Assembly: GCA_018398765.1 (NCBI GenBank)
Contig: JAHBMJ010000223.1
Span: forward strand, 16,500-61,914
Length of the DNA stretch: 45,415 nucleotides
Reading direction: 5' to 3'
Origin: Chromera velia
Taxonomy: Eukaryota > Sar > Chromeraceae
Position 1 is the first letter of the stretch; the number at the start of each line of letters is the position of its first letter. This document shows positions 18,976-31,162 of the stretch, one piece after another. Position numbers and translations under genes: made by a program. The notes beneath the pieces were generated by a model. It was not told the origin of the DNA. It was given only the letters and a program-made list of their open reading frames with translations, and did no database searches.

Positions 18976-21696
18976 ATGGAGGAGTACTTTCCTGACGTCG
19001 TTGCGATTCTCGAGAAGCGCAAGAAGGAGAGGGCTCCGCTGGGGGGGGCTGGAGTTCTGTTTCGCAATACCAGACCGCCGCAGACAGGTCAGACACCTGC
19101 AATTGCTCTTGTCAGATAACCTTCCTGCACGCATGACTCCTTTTTGTGGTGTACGTTTGGACCACTCCATCTGACCCGCGCTGCCAGCAATGCCGCATCG
19201 CAGTCTGACACGAGTTGCCACACTCAGTAAATTCAAGCCTGCGGGTGCATTCTAAAAGTGTCATGCCGAAAATTGCGAACGAATGCATTGTATCCCTTCA
19301 CGCGTGTACAGGCTTTTCTGTCTCCATTTGCGACTTTGCGTAGACAGCTTGTAGCCGGTCATTGCCGTGTCCTGCCTGTATTCGTGCATCTCTGCAGAAT
19401 TCTCGAAAATGGGGAGGGAATGGGGAGGGGGGATGTTATGAACGGGGACCGGGACCGGGAGGAAATGGGCAGAGAGTCGGAGGAGGAAATGGAGGAGGAG
19501 GGGAAGGGAGGACGTCAACTTCACACACGACAGAAGCTGACTCGAATCAGCGGTCAGTGATCCTGCAGCTCCCCCCTCTCATGCAATTCAGTCAATCTAC
19601 CTACCTACCTACCTACCTACCTACCAAGCTTGTCGATCGATCGTCCCATGCAACGTCCATGCCGAGTTGCATCGTCCCAACGGTGTTGTCATTTAAACTT
19701 CCTCAGTGCAATCTTGAAGGTTCCGCGTCAGGCCATGTCTCTTCTGTCTCATTTTTTTTGCTTCAAGGTAATAATTGTCTTCATGACAACGGGTGTCGAC
19801 CTACTCGAAACATCTTCTTGCCTCCATGCGGTTTTGCATGACTGCTGCAGCGTCGAGGGTTCCCCTCCAGCTCCCTTCCCTCCAGAACAAACAGGAGAGG
19901 AGACAGAGGAGACAGACCCACAGGCCCTCACCGACGCCTCAAGAAAGGGGGATCTCCTGAAGGTGAAGCACATCATCGAGGGCGGAAGGGGCAAGCTGAA
20001 CTTGGACTGGCAGGACAAGAACGGAATGACGGCCCTGATGTGGGCCTCTAAAAACGGCCACACGGACACTGTGCGGCTGCTGGTCGATGCAAAGGCCAAC
20101 GTGGATATGCAGCAGGACACGTTCCCGGGAAAAACAGCCCTGATTTTAGCCTCTTTCAAAGGCCGCACGGACATTGTGCGGCTGCTGGTCGATGCAAAGG
20201 CCAGCGTAGACATGCAGGACCAATATGGAAAGACAGCCCTGATTTTTGCAAACGGCCGAACGGACATTGTGCGGCTGCTGGTCGATGCAAATGCCAGCGT
20301 GGATATGCAGGACAAGAACGGAAAGACAGCCCTGATTTCGGCCTCTGACAAAGGCCACACGGACATTGTGCGGCTGCTGGTCGATGCAAAGGCCAACGTG
20401 GACATGCAGGACAGTGACAGAAATACAGCCCTGATTTGGGCCTCTTTCTACGGCGGCCGAACGGACATTGTGCGGCTGCTGGTCGATGCAAAGGCCAGCG
20501 TAGACATGCAGGACGAGAACGGAAAGACAGCCCTGATTTGGGCCTCTGATTTCGTCCGCACGGACATTGTGCGGCTGCTGGTCGATGCAAAGGCCAGCGT
20601 GGACATGCAGGACAAAGAAGGAAATTCCGTCTTGATGCTTGCAATACAGAAGGAAAATGTCGAGATGGTGGAGTTTCTCCTTGCACGGCCGGGCAGTGCA
20701 ACCCAAACTCTCGTGAATATTCCTGACTCACAGCGCCGGACGCCCCTCTTTCGTGCTGCGGCAGGAGGGCACATTCTTTTCGTAGAGCTCCTGCTCAGAC
20801 GGGGAGCAGACCCCTCTTTGAAGGACACTAGCGGAAACACAGCACTTGCAGTTGCCGAAGAGGCTGGAAAGATGCTGGTGGTAGAGAGACTGAAGAGTGG
20901 AGAGCGAATGGTCGATCCTTGGTCGACAGAAATGGTGTCGGAGTGGAATGATTTGAGGTCCCTGATTGACAGCAAAGCCGTCGCGTTCTGGCCTTTGCAC
21001 TTCCTCAGGTCCCTGCTGAAGAAAGGTGCGAAGTTGCCTTACCGTCAAAAGGTAGCAGAAGCAACGAAAGATCTTGGAGTAGTTTGTGAGCCCTTTTCCG
21101 CTTGCACACTTGCAGCCGACCTCCGACACCCTGTTGGAGCGCCTTTCAGGCTTGTGGCTGTCAGTTATCCGTGGCTGTCGCAAGAGCATCCCGACCCAGA
21201 GGGCTTCCGTCTCCGAAGTGTCCTCGAGCAACTAGAGAAGCACTGGTGGGCCCAGGAAGGCTCTCCGGTGACTGTGTTTGTATTTTGGGACTACCTGTCC
21301 CTCTTCCAACATCCTCCGGGTGGAAGACGCACAGATGCTCAAGACGCGCTATTCAAAGAAGGTCTGAGCAAAATGGACCTCATCTACAGCAGCCCGCACA
21401 CACACGTCATCCGCTCTACAGCAGTACCTGAAAGCGCTGCAAACCCCACAAAGTACATCGAGAGGGGGGGGTGCTGGTTTGAGTCTGCAGTCACAGCCTT
21501 CAAGCCCCCCGCTCAGGTTCTGAGTGACGACAGCAAACAGGAAAGACCTTCCCTCCGTATCCCCGCCACCCCGCTGAGATTCGGTGAGACTCTTGACACG
21601 AAAAAGTTCACAAACGGAAAAGCCGATGCAGAAGGTGTGAAGGCGCTGTACAAAAACTTTCTCCACCGATCCATACACAAACTGCGGGTGTTTTGA
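18976..21696 (+). CDS. Ankyrin-repeat protein with C-terminal VSYPWLxxxHPDP / WDYLSLFQ domain
   Basis: Ankyrin arrays bind proteins. Exon 1 (18976-19087) starts MEEYFPDVVAILEKRKKER and ends at ACAG|GTCAGA, phase 1. The main exon begins after CTGCTGCAG at 19851 and ends at TGA 21696. An intermediate Gly-rich exon (19348-19552) makes all phases agree, giving 720 aa. Joining exon 1 straight to acceptors at 19871 or 19885 also keeps frame, so the exon is optional. Eight or nine ankyrin repeats follow, six almost identical in DNA (HTDIVRLLVDAKASVDMQD). One unit lacks three residues (IFANGRTDIV) and one has an extra Gly (FYGGRTDIV). The C-terminal part has LVAVSYPWLSQEHPDPEG, VFVFWDYLSLFQHPP, an Asp/Glu-rich segment and ERGGCWFESAV, ending near FTNGKADAEGVKALYKNF. 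I have seen this layout in protist ankyrin proteins; it loosely recalls HET/TIR-like folds, but its role is unknown. The frame stays open beyond the TGA (see findings). Confidence 0.75.
20020..20620 (+). repeat. 99-bp ankyrin-coding tandem array, copy A
   Basis: Six units share CACGGACATTGTGCGGCTGC or a close variant, then a nearly constant GTCGATGCAAAGGCCAGCGT. Lengths are mostly 99 bp, with one unit 9 bp shorter and others 3 bp longer. Third codon positions are conserved too, so the likeness is recent or maintained by exchange, not by selection on protein alone. Confidence 0.9.
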
Positions 21697-21735
21697 GACG
21701 GCTCCTGGGCTTCCTCCCGAGAAGCTCGAAAGCAA

Positions 21736-23131
21736 ATGGATCCCCAAGCAGCTCTCCAACTGGCTGCCCTAGTGGAGTATGTTGTTGCTGACCCGTCGTT
21801 AGCAGCCAGACTGCAACCTCAAGTGCTCGACCTGAGGGGGTCGCCGTTCGACGATGCAGCACTAGGACATTGGTTTCCCTCTCTAGAAGAGTCTTCAGAA
21901 CTGACACTCAGTCTTGAGCGTTTGCTTTGCGCTTTCGGAAAATTGGGAAGCATCACTGCTGTCAGCTTCGAAGCTCTAGACGTCTCTCGTAGAGGCGATG
22001 ACGATTCAAAAAAGGTCTACATGGAGGGGCTGCAAAGAGGGCTGGCCGGTCTCTTTCCGGCAGAGGGACCCTGTCCTCTTGATGCCAACCTGCGCCTTCT
22101 GGCTTCGGCTGGAATGACAGAGGTCAGCTGAATTGCCGTATGCTTACAGCGATGTATAGCGATGTGATTCTTTTCCTTTGTCTGCGGAACGACCTTCGTC
22201 CTCACGGGCAGTGCTGGACTGAAAGCCTTCAGGAGAAATCATTGAGCGCCGTTTCTCTCTTTTTCCTCTCTCTCCTCTATCTCCTCTCTCAGTGCCGCAA
22301 TTTTCTGGATTGATCAGTCATCTTTGACAAGGAATCGACTACACACAGCGCCACGGATCCTGAATACTGCTGTACTGCATGGGCGTGCAGGTGATTGGCC
22401 GGTTGATTCGCGAAAGCAGGACTGTGAATGTCGATGTTAGGGATGAGGAAACGGGAGAGACAGCCTTGATGTTGGCCTCTTGCAAAGGTCACACGGACAT
22501 TGTGCGGCTGCTGGTCAATGCAAATGCCAGCGTGGATATGCAGGACAAGAACGGAAAGAGAGCCCTGATTTGGGCCTCTTTCAAAGGCCACACGGACATT
22601 GTGCGGCTGCTGGTCGATGCAAAGGCCAGCGTAGACATGCAGGAGAAGAACGGAAAGACAGCCCTGATTTCGGCCTCTGAAAACGGCCACACAGACATTG
22701 TGCGGCTGCTGGTCGATGCAAAGGCCAACGTGGACATGCAGGACAGTGACAGAAATACAGCCCTGATTTGGGCCTCTTTCTACGGCCACACGGACATTGT
22801 GCGGCTGCTGGTCGATGCAAAGGCCAAAGTGAACATGCAGGACAAGAACGGAAAGACAGCCCTGATTTGGGCCTCTGATTTCGTCCGCACGGACATTGTG
22901 CGGCTGCTGGTCGATGCAAGGGCCAGCGTAGACATGCAAGACGAGAACGGAAAGACAGCCCTGATTTCGGCCTCTGACAAAGGCCACACGGACATTGTGC
23001 GGCTGCTGGTCGACGCAAGGGCCAGCGTAGACGTGCAGGACGAGAACGGAAAGACAGCCCTGATGCGGGCCTCTGAAAACGGCCACACGGACATTGTGCG
23101 GCTGCTAACCATTGCTCCAGCCTTCTCTTGA
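21736..23131 (+). CDS. Second ankyrin-repeat protein or module, two exons
   Basis: Exon 1 is 21736-22122, starting MDPQAALQLAALVEYVV. Exon 2 is 22391-23131. The join GAG|GTCAGC ... CGTGCAG|GTG is phase 0 and rebuilds a continuous ankyrin unit: LLASAGMTE joins VIGRLIRES, leading into GETALMLASCKGHTDIV. The product is 375 aa. Exon 1 also holds LDLRGSPFDDAALGHWFPSL, leucine-rich in feel. Seven or eight ankyrin units follow, of the same near-identical 99-bp type as in the gene upstream. The array ends abruptly at HTDIVRLLTIAPAFS, lacking the WDYLSLFQ domain, so this copy is truncated or continues through an unseen splice. Its start lies 39 nt after the TGA of the upstream gene and in the same frame, so both may be one gene with an internal stop. 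Confidence 0.65.
22456..23106 (+). repeat. 99-bp ankyrin-coding tandem array, copy B
   Basis: Seven units of the same 99-bp type as copy A. The rare unit variants DSDRNTALIWASFYG and IWASDFVRTDIV occur next to each other and in the same order in both arrays, so a block of at least two units was copied between them. Confidence 0.9.
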
Positions 23132-23842
23132 CCCTGGCAGCTGAAGTCCCAAACAGGATCGAGGTGTTCGTGTGCAAATCAATCACACTCCTTTCCCAAT
23201 TGAATGCAACTTGGCAGCGACTGACAGGTTCGTGTATGAATGTGTGGTTTGCAGACCGACTGCCTATGGATGTGGGATAAAGGATGAGATGTACTAGAAG
23301 ATGTACTATATACTAGTAGTTGTATCATCACATGTTTTTAAGAAAATATATTTAATTAAAATTGTACATGCCTATGCATGCCTGGGCATATGCGAAAATT
23401 TATTTTAACCCCTTTGGTGGCCAGAGATGTTGCCGTGTAACGACTGTTGCGTATAGGGATGGAAGGATAAAAGTAAGGCGGACGTGCTAGGAACAGACCT
23501 CAAATGTATCTCCCAGACCCCCAGCCCCTGGCATTCCATTCTAGAGTCAGAATCTAGACTCCATTCAAAAAATTTAATTCAAAAAAAAAAAAATATTATA
23601 TTTAAAACACAGACAGATGTGATATAAATGATTCACAAGTTTTAGAAATTAAAAAAAAAAAAAAGATAAAGTTGTAAGATTCAGACAAATTTCTGTTTTG
23701 AACTTGCATGAACTTTGAATATCATTAAGCGATGATAATGATAGTAAAGATATGCATTAATTCAGGTCTTAAAAAAGTTTTACATCTGTTTTCCCACAAA
23801 CTCAGCTGTCTTTACTGGGCCTAGGCCTTTCTTTTAAGTTTT
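23132..23842. other. AT-rich intergenic region between convergent genes
   Basis: The ankyrin module and the TPR gene end toward each other here. Two A-rich runs of 13-14 bases (23581-23593, 23649-23662) and AT-rich flanks are seen. No ORF or repeat family is recognisable. Polyadenylation signals for both genes would lie here. Confidence 0.5.
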
Positions 23843-24237
23843 CTATCTCACACGTCGGGGCGATGTCATTCTGTTTGTGTGCTGATTAGAAGGGTTTGCA
23901 GGGTTGAGGAGAGAGAGAGAGGCCCCGACTTGAATGATCTCCTCTCTCTTTCTCAAGGGGGCCAAAATTGCGTTCCTGTCGAAGTGTTCGTGCACGCCCT
24001 CGGGCAGTGAGGACAGGCGCCTCGTACTTTGGCTGAGTGCGGCTGCTTCCTTCAGTCGCTGCTTTTGAGTGAGGGTGGGCTGGTCCAGCCAGTGGCCGGA
24101 TTTGGATCTCGGAGAGTTTCCGTTCCCGTTCCCGTAAGAGACGCCTGGCCGGGAGGGGGAGTCCCTCTCTCTGTCCTCTCCGGAGAAACGGAACTGGATT
24201 GGTCGCCATTCCCTGCACACTCACACACACACACACA

Positions 24238-24277
<40 letters not shown>

Positions 24278-26727
24278 TACATGCAAAAACAGGTCGACAG
24301 AAATTTGGAAAGAAACAAGGGGCCGCAGTGGGAACGGGCACACTTGCCGTGTTCCATGAGGGCGAAGACGTTTACATTGTGGCTGGGGCAGTGCAGAGGA
24401 GATCAGAGGAGAGTGGAGAATTAAAGGAGTGAAGAAGGAGTGACTATTTAAGTGCCTTGAGCCTTGGAGGGCTCTGATGGCCGCTGACGGGAAGCAGGCA
24501 GCTGAGAAAGAGAGAAAGAAAGCAAGAAAGAAAGAAAGAAAGAAAGAAAGATGTGATGGAAGCAAGAGGAGCGCCTCGGCAAGCTAAGTCAATCAAAGAA
24601 TGAACGTTGACTCGAAGACTGAACAGAATCAAGACCTCGTTGAAGCTTCCCTTCCCTTCCGTTCCCTTTAAAGCTCCAGTCTGGACTCACTTCTGCAGAT
24701 TGACGGCGCTGAAAGAAGTCGACTCTGCAGGTTTTTCTCTTCCGAAGGAGGGGGGCTTGAAGGTGGGTGGAAGGAAGTTTGGGGGGGGAGGGATGGGGAG
24801 AGAGGGTGGCGCGTGATCGTGGATAGGCGTCCGTGGCCTTGGAGTCGTTTCTCCTTCTCCCCTCGCAAAAGAACGCTGGGAAAAGACAGGAGTAAGAGTC
24901 GCCCCTCCCCCTCCAACGTCTGTCTGACCCCCCGCTGTGTTGGTCCTCAGAGCTCTACGTGGTGTGACGGGAGGAGACAGCGGGGAGGGCTCCCGAGAAG
25001 CTGCAGTGGCGCATGCTGGAGTTCCGAACTTTCTGCATTGGTGGACACATCTAGGAGAACCTTGGGAGGGTGGGAGGAGGGGCGGTGTGAATGGGTCCCT
25101 TTCGATGGGTTTCATCTCTCGGGGACTGCTGTAGGGACTCCTGGGCGAAGCCGTGGGGGAGGAGGGGGAGGGATAGAGCCCGTGAGCGTCGCGATTGGGG
25201 GGCATGGGGGGGAGAAGCGCTGAAGGCTGCGGGGGCTTTTCATCGTTTTTCCCTTTTTCTGTTGTCCCGGCGCTGGCAGAATCGGGCCGCGATGATCTCT
25301 CTTCATTATCGCTGCTGTTGCTGCATTCATGGACATATGTAGGTGAGGAGATGCTGAAAAAAAAAATGATACCTGAAGGAAGTGGAGAAGGGTGGTAGGC
25401 TTTCAGATAACGAACCGAGCATTTGCATAATGGAGTATTTCCTCTCTTGAAACCCTGAACAACTTCCAAGGTTTGATGTGTTGTCGAAGGATGTTTTCTA
25501 GGTGGACACAAAACTGTTTTGCATGTAGGCCTCCAAACACCATGCATCTTCTATGCAGGTAATCACTCTCTGCTGCCGGACACATGAGAAATGAAAGCAT
25601 CAAGTGTTGCTGTCAGAAAGAATGGATTCGGGGAAAGGAGGCCAGAATGGAATGATGGAGAGGAAGGAAGGACATAGGAAGCAAGTAAGGGGGAAGAAAT
25701 AAAGATCAAAGGATAAATAAAAACTGCTGACTGACTCCTCGCTTCGTTGCTCCGTTTCTTCCGTCTGTTCTGTTTTGCCTCTCTCTTCTTCTGTCTGCGT
25801 CTCAATTGGGGTCTGCAGTTCCTGGGAAGGCGCTGGAGAAATTGGAGGATTCAAAGTTTGGTTTGGGTCTAGGCCGGGTTGATTGCTGAAGGGAGGACCC
25901 TCTGCCTCATTGGCTGGCTGAGGAGAACCTTCGTCCTCTGCCTTCTCATTTTCCTTCGCATGACCTTTGACGTCATGCGTTTCTTTACCTTCATTGTGTA
26001 TCTTTCCTTCCTCATCCTCTTGTTCTCCCTTCGCATCGTCATCGGGGGGCAATCCGAACCAGTCAGCAAGGGGGCCGTCGGCTTCTTTCTCTTCTTCTTT
26101 CTCGTTCCCCGGCTTGTTTGACGGCTTTTCAAGGTGTTCTCCCTCTCTGCCCCCCCCATTATCGAGATGCTCCAACGAATCTTTCTGCTTCCCCTTGTCC
26201 TCTTCTGCAAAGGCGCGAGGGTCGGATGAAGGAGAGGAACCGAGACCCCATAAATGCATGTCAGCACTGGAGCTCAAACTTTTTTCTTCCGGCTTTTCTT
26301 TGTCTGCTAATGCAGACGCATAGGCTCGTTCCCCATCCCCAATGCTCTCTTTTTCGTTCTCTTGCTCAGAAAGCCAGTCAGAGATTGCGCCTGTGAGTGC
26401 TGCCTCTGTCATTTGGAACGCCAAGGACTCAATCTGCTGTCTGGCTATCTCTTCTGCTTCTGCCCGGATGTCTTCCTTGTGTTCTCTCCATCTTCTCTGA
26501 ATCAACTCGGCAGCCGCATCCAGATCGGGATGCTGACCCTGGGTGTCTTTTGCTTCACTGCAGCAGAGAGAGAACATTGAAAGAACAAAAACCGAAAGGC
26601 AGAGGAATTAGATAATCACTCTGTGGAATATTTCAAATTGAGGGACACAAATTTGGATGAAAAAGTGAAATGTGCCTCTGAGGAGTTTGGGGTCCTCTGT
26701 AGTTCTTCCGACTCTCTCCATGTATAT

Positions 26728-26767
<40 letters not shown>

Positions 26768-29700
26768 GACGGGTTCTTCTCGAAGAACGGCGAAAGAATC
26801 ACATAAGAAGAAAACAAAAATGAAGCAAAATGCACAAACAAAAAGAGAGAAAGAGTGAACCCAAACAATCATGCAAACGTTCCAGAACGAAATTAAGAAA
26901 ATGAAGGGAAGAGAAGAGAGCCGCACAAAGAAAGAGCACTTTGCCTGTCCTCACCCCTTTGCCATTCCATCCTTTGCAGATCCCTTTGCCGAATCCTCCT
27001 GATTGTTCCTTTCTGTGTCTGTCTCTCTTCCACCCCTATCAGGTCCCTCGGAAGAAAAAGATCTCTCGCGCTCTCCCATCTGCACTCAATTCCACACAGC
27101 TCGCTCAAATCATCACCGAAGCAAGCGACACGGAGGCATGCAGACACACAGACAGAAAGAGACGGAAACAAAAAAGACAGAGAAATCTAATTCATGACAT
27201 TTGAAAATATCTCACCCAGGCAGAAATACAATCTTCATCCATATCAAAATGCACACATACACACGCACACAAACGCACTCTCAAACGCGAACGCGCACCC
27301 TCACGCGCACACACACGAGAGAGAACGTCTCTGTAGAACCTCACAGAAAAACACTGTCTAGGAGTTGCAACCGTTGTCTCTATCTGCCTGTCTCTCTGCC
27401 GCTCTCACAAAGACAAAGATCGAGTTGTGCGGACTGGCAAAAGGGGTAACAAAAAAGCGCATACGGATGCAAGAGAACCCGGGCGGGCAGACAAAAAGTA
27501 ATTCATACAGCAGGAAGCAGACAGGAAGAAAGAAGAAACAAAAAGAGAAAACCAAAAACTGAAAAAGGAAAGGAAAGGAAGAGAAGAGTTGACGGCCAAC
27601 CTTTTTCTCTTCGTTCCGTTCCGACGACGTACCACCTTTTTCAGCTGTTTGATCTTCCTCGGTTCCCTCCATGCTTTTTCGATTTCTTTCTTTTTCTCTC
27701 TCCATTTCTAGCTTTTCGCGTTCCTCCTTCTCGCTTTCCGCCTGCCGTCTCTCCTCCTCTCTTCTTCGTTCCTCCAATTCTGCTTCTTCTTTTGCTCTCC
27801 TCTCCCTCTCAATCTCGCGCTGTCTTTCTAGCTCCAACTTCTCCGCTTCTGCTCGTTTCATTCTATCCACCTCTCGCTCACGCTCTGCCCAAACTCGATG
27901 CCACAAGCTTGCGTCATTCGCGAAGTTTCGAAGGTCAGGCAGTTGGCTCAGAAACTTCGGAGCGGAGGGCAAATCTGAAGAAGCGCGACCCCCACCTCCA
28001 TGCATAGGACTCTCATACGGGGGCAGAGCGACAGGCAGGGGCAGGAGCACAGGAGCAGAAGTAGAGGCAGGGGAGGAGCCCCCGTCCCGCCTGCGCATGC
28101 CCTCACCTGGCGAGAGAGGCAGGGGGACCAGATGAGTTCTCCCTCTCTGCTGGTGTTTCGAAGAACTCCACGCCCCCCCTCCTCCTGCTGCTGGACCAGA
28201 CTGAGCGTCTGAGCCCGGGCCTTCTGTCTTCGGGCGCCCGGGTGAGAGCACCGGAGCGGGTGGCGCAAGCTCTTGGAGAGCAGCTGCAAGGAAGGGAAGG
28301 GGAAGGACCCCAAAAGGATCAAGAGAGCTGCATGCATGAGGCCCTTTGGAAGGAAAGCTTTGACAGGCATCGAGAGAAAGAGACGTGCATGCTGGGCCGC
28401 ATTTTTTCCACAGTCAAAGAATCAGAGAGAGGTTTAGAGAGAGATTCTGTGCTACAAAGACGAGAGAAATCCTCTGAAATAAATACATCAGAGAAAGGTG
28501 GTTACCCCCTCACACAAATACTCACCCACCCCTCACACAAATACTGACCTAACCCCTCACACTCAGTCACCCACCCACCCACCCACCCATCACTCACTCA
28601 CTCACTCACTTACTTACTCACTCACTCACTCACTCACTCACCGGCCTTTCTGTCAAAAAACCCGCAGGAAGTTTCGGCAAATTTGGACACAGGCGAGAGG
28701 GGAAGGCTGAGGCGCCGATTGTTGGAAGGAGAGGACAAAGGCGAACGCGAATTCCCCCCACAATCCCCTTCCAACAGATCCTCGTCCTTTTCCACCATCC
28801 ACACTCTCTGCAAGAATTCAATTCACAGCAGGAGCTCATGAAGGAAGGAACACGCACCGAGCTACAGATCGATTGACCAACAAAGGGAATGCGCGGTTCG
28901 TTGCTTGAGAGAAACCCCAACAAGTGCAACGGTGAAGTAGACACGATGCACGACCACATTTGGCTGCCTCTTTGTGACTGAGAGCTTTGAAAGAATATTC
29001 AGGGAGGACCAAAAACGGAGCGTTCCCTTCCCTTCCCTTCCTTGGCTCTTCTCCTTGCTTCCTTCCCTGTCTCCTGCCCTTTTGCTAGGCTCGTCTCTCC
29101 CGCCTTCGATCAGTCTTCTTTCTCAAAAGTCTCCCTCGCAATCTCCTAGCGTCCACAGACTGCATGGAAGAGAACGTCACGACAAACCAAGCAAAAGAGA
29201 CAGAAGACGCGAGTCCATTCAACAGGTTCACTCACTCACTCTTTTCATTTCCCCCTCGCTGTCCTCCAACGCTCTGAGCAGTTCGTCCTCCCTTTCCTTC
29301 AGAAGAACAGGACGTCCCAACTCATGCCCTCTCTGGAAAAGAGACAGCGCACTCCACACATCGCCAGTCGCCTCAAATTCCTGACCGACGCTCAAGTAGG
29401 CCGTCGCGAGGGTCCGGACCAATTCCATAAGCTCACTTGCCTCATTCTCGCACGAAGCCTCTTTTTCTTCTCCTTTCGAGGCCCCCGCCCCGTCCTCTCC
29501 CCCCCCATCCGACAACCCCGTTCCCTCATCAAATGCTTCCTTTGATCGCCCTGGCGCGTCCTGCCAACACACAGGCGCCCCTGGGCCGTCGTCCCGAGTC
29601 AGACGGCGATGAATGTCTGTGTGGAGAAGAGCGAGCGCTGCCATGCCGTGAGCGACTGCCTGTCGAACCCTGCGACAAACAATTAAAGGAACGGAAGAGA

Positions 29701-30330
29701 AATTCATGCTGTTCATATGGAAAACACTAAGAATTCCCAACCACGCTCTTGCGAGGGAGAGACGAGCTTCGGTAAGAAGGATCAACTGATGAGAGAGGGG
29801 AAAAGAAGGACGCTGAAGGGCGCGCAGACAGACAAACAGGCAGTGTCGGCTCCTTCCTTCATTTTTTCCCCTTCATGCAGAGGTCGAAAGAAAGAATCTT
29901 GTTTTGTCCCTCTGTGTTCCTTCCCCCCTGCACGCTCCCATGCACACTGAGCGCCATCACAAAAGCACCAGAAAACAGGTTATCGCAACACAGTCCAAAA
30001 TGCACGCACAAGTTTTTTTTCTCTTCCGTCAAAAAAAAATGGATTAGCTCTGAACGGACTTTCCAGACAAACTGAACGCGGAGCACAGGTTCAGGTGGGT
30101 GGTGGCCTTTGTGTTTGCTCCCGCTTCCACTGCGTAATGCAGCTCGACTGCCTTCCCAAGGTAGAGAATGGAGGCGGACAGATTCCGAAGGCGCTTGTGG
30201 AAGCAACCCAGATTGTTGCACGTGATGGCGAGGAGGCTGGCGAGTGCTCTTCTGTCTCCGTCCAAATTCAACAACAATGCCTCGGCCTTCTTCAGCTCCT
30301 CGAGAGCAGAGTCCATGTCACCTGTATATG

Positions 30331-30364
<34 letters not shown>

Positions 30365-30753
30365 TATGTGTGAAAAGGAAATTCAACAGCAGGAAATGCA
30401 GATGCTCTGCTCAAACTGGGTTCTATTAGAAAAGCATCAGCCTCCCTGTGTACAAACATGTAAATACATGCGTGCCCATGCTATCTATCCATGGTCAACT
30501 AGTTCTTCGTCCTCGCCTGACCTCTTCTCAAAGCCTCCATTCCCCGTCTGTTTGCTTCAAAAACCGCTTCCTGTGCAGAGAAGGATGGAGAGGACGGCAC
30601 ATCACCAGGAAGACCTCCAAAGCGCCCTTGTCCCGGCCCTTCTTTCCCCTGTCCTCCAGCAACAGAAACAACAGAGTGTTGTTTGGGGGAGCTCGGCTGC
30701 ATCGTCTCGGCGTCTGCGCTCTGCCTCCCTTGCGGCATTTCTTCCCTCACCAT
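23843..30753 (-). CDS. TPR, coiled-coil and IQ-motif protein, nine exons, about 1238 aa
   Basis: Exons (minus strand): 30753-30522, 30321-30060, 29669-29240, about 28804-28642, 28283-27601, 27079-26955, 26557-25736, 25320-24691, 24212-23843. All are GT-AG and phases agree at each junction. The fourth exon's acceptor is uncertain by a few bases because its donor lies in a GTGAGTGAGTGA repeat. Start ATG 30753 opens MVREEMPQGRQSADAE. TPR helices follow: ANRRGMEALRRGDMDSALEE, then ITCNNLGCFHKRL with ILYLGKAVELH, then HLNLCSAFSLSGKVRQAVAH, and after an acidic linker LATAYLSVGQEFEATGDVWS. Exon 5 has a long Glu/Arg coiled coil. Exon 7 starts with an IQ-like calmodulin site, AAELIQRRWREHKED. Exons 7-8 are acidic and then Pro/Ser-rich, and the last exon is basic. 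TPR plus IQ plus coiled coil is common in flagellar or cytoskeletal scaffolds of protists, but no specific orthologue is recognised. Introns carry many microsatellites. Confidence 0.75.
24223..24274. repeat. CA microsatellite in the last TPR-gene intron
   Basis: (CA)n with one TACA interruption, abutting the acceptor of the last exon; on the minus strand it supplies a TG-rich tract before the TGTGCAG acceptor. A similar (CA)n lies at 26731-26765 in the intron before exon 7. Confidence 0.9.
28498..28641. repeat. CACTCACC / ACTC tandem repeats at an exon donor
   Basis: Degenerate CCCCTCACACAAATACTCACCCA units, then (CCCA)n and (CTCA)n. On the coding (minus) strand the array reads (TGAG)n and begins exactly at the donor G|GTGAGTGAG of exon 4, offering a ladder of overlapping donor sites. 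Confidence 0.8.
30324..30365. repeat. TA microsatellite adjoining the exon 2 acceptor of the TPR gene
   Basis: GTATATGTATATATATA... runs directly into the acceptor of the second coding exon, which on the minus strand reads TATATACAG|GTGAC. The usual pyrimidine tract is absent; TA repeats replace it. Confidence 0.85.
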
Positions 30754-30993
30754 GCTCACTGCCTTCTGGCTTCGTACGATCGACTGCCGTAGTAGAGTTT
30801 TGTTCTCTTGTTGACAGTCACGTGTAGATGGTCAAGAGTTCCAGGTATACTGCAAGGGATTGTCGCCCGTTACAGAGTTCCATTCCCGTGACATTGCCTC
30901 GACAATCGTGCGGATCATCTAGTATTGTTGGAGCTGCTTGTGCATATCAATGAAATCACCCCAAAGGCAGTGTAGGAAAAATTAATTTTCAGA

Positions 30994-31162
30994 CACAACT
31001 GTCCAGTTCACTGCATGCATGGATCTGTCAATCAGTAAAATTCATGCTATACAACGTACTGCGCATCCCCTCAATTAATACAGTGAGCACAACTGTCCGG
31101 TTCACTGCATGCATGGATCTGTCAATCAGTAAAATTCATGCTATATACAACGTACTGCGCAT
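30994..31162. repeat. Tandem duplication, period 95 bp
   Basis: Two copies of a block of about 73 bp, from CACAACTGTCC to CGTACTGCGCAT, start at 30994 and 31089 and differ by a base change (CCAG/CCGG) and a 2-bp TA insertion. They are followed by (ATGC)n near 31190-31210. The rest of 30754-31248, upstream of the TPR gene start, shows no ORF of note. Confidence 0.9.

Noticed and set aside
22289-23186. Long minus-strand ORFs (up to 265 aa) opposite the ankyrin arrays, rich in Cys/His/Pro or Ser/Val
   Set aside because: They are shadows of the 99-bp ankyrin repeat: any stop-free frame of one unit stays open through the array. The plus frame gives genuine ankyrin motifs.
23581-23662. Two A-runs considered as poly(A) tails of retroposed sequence
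   Set aside because: No target-site duplication or coding sequence next to them, and the whole area is AT-rich.
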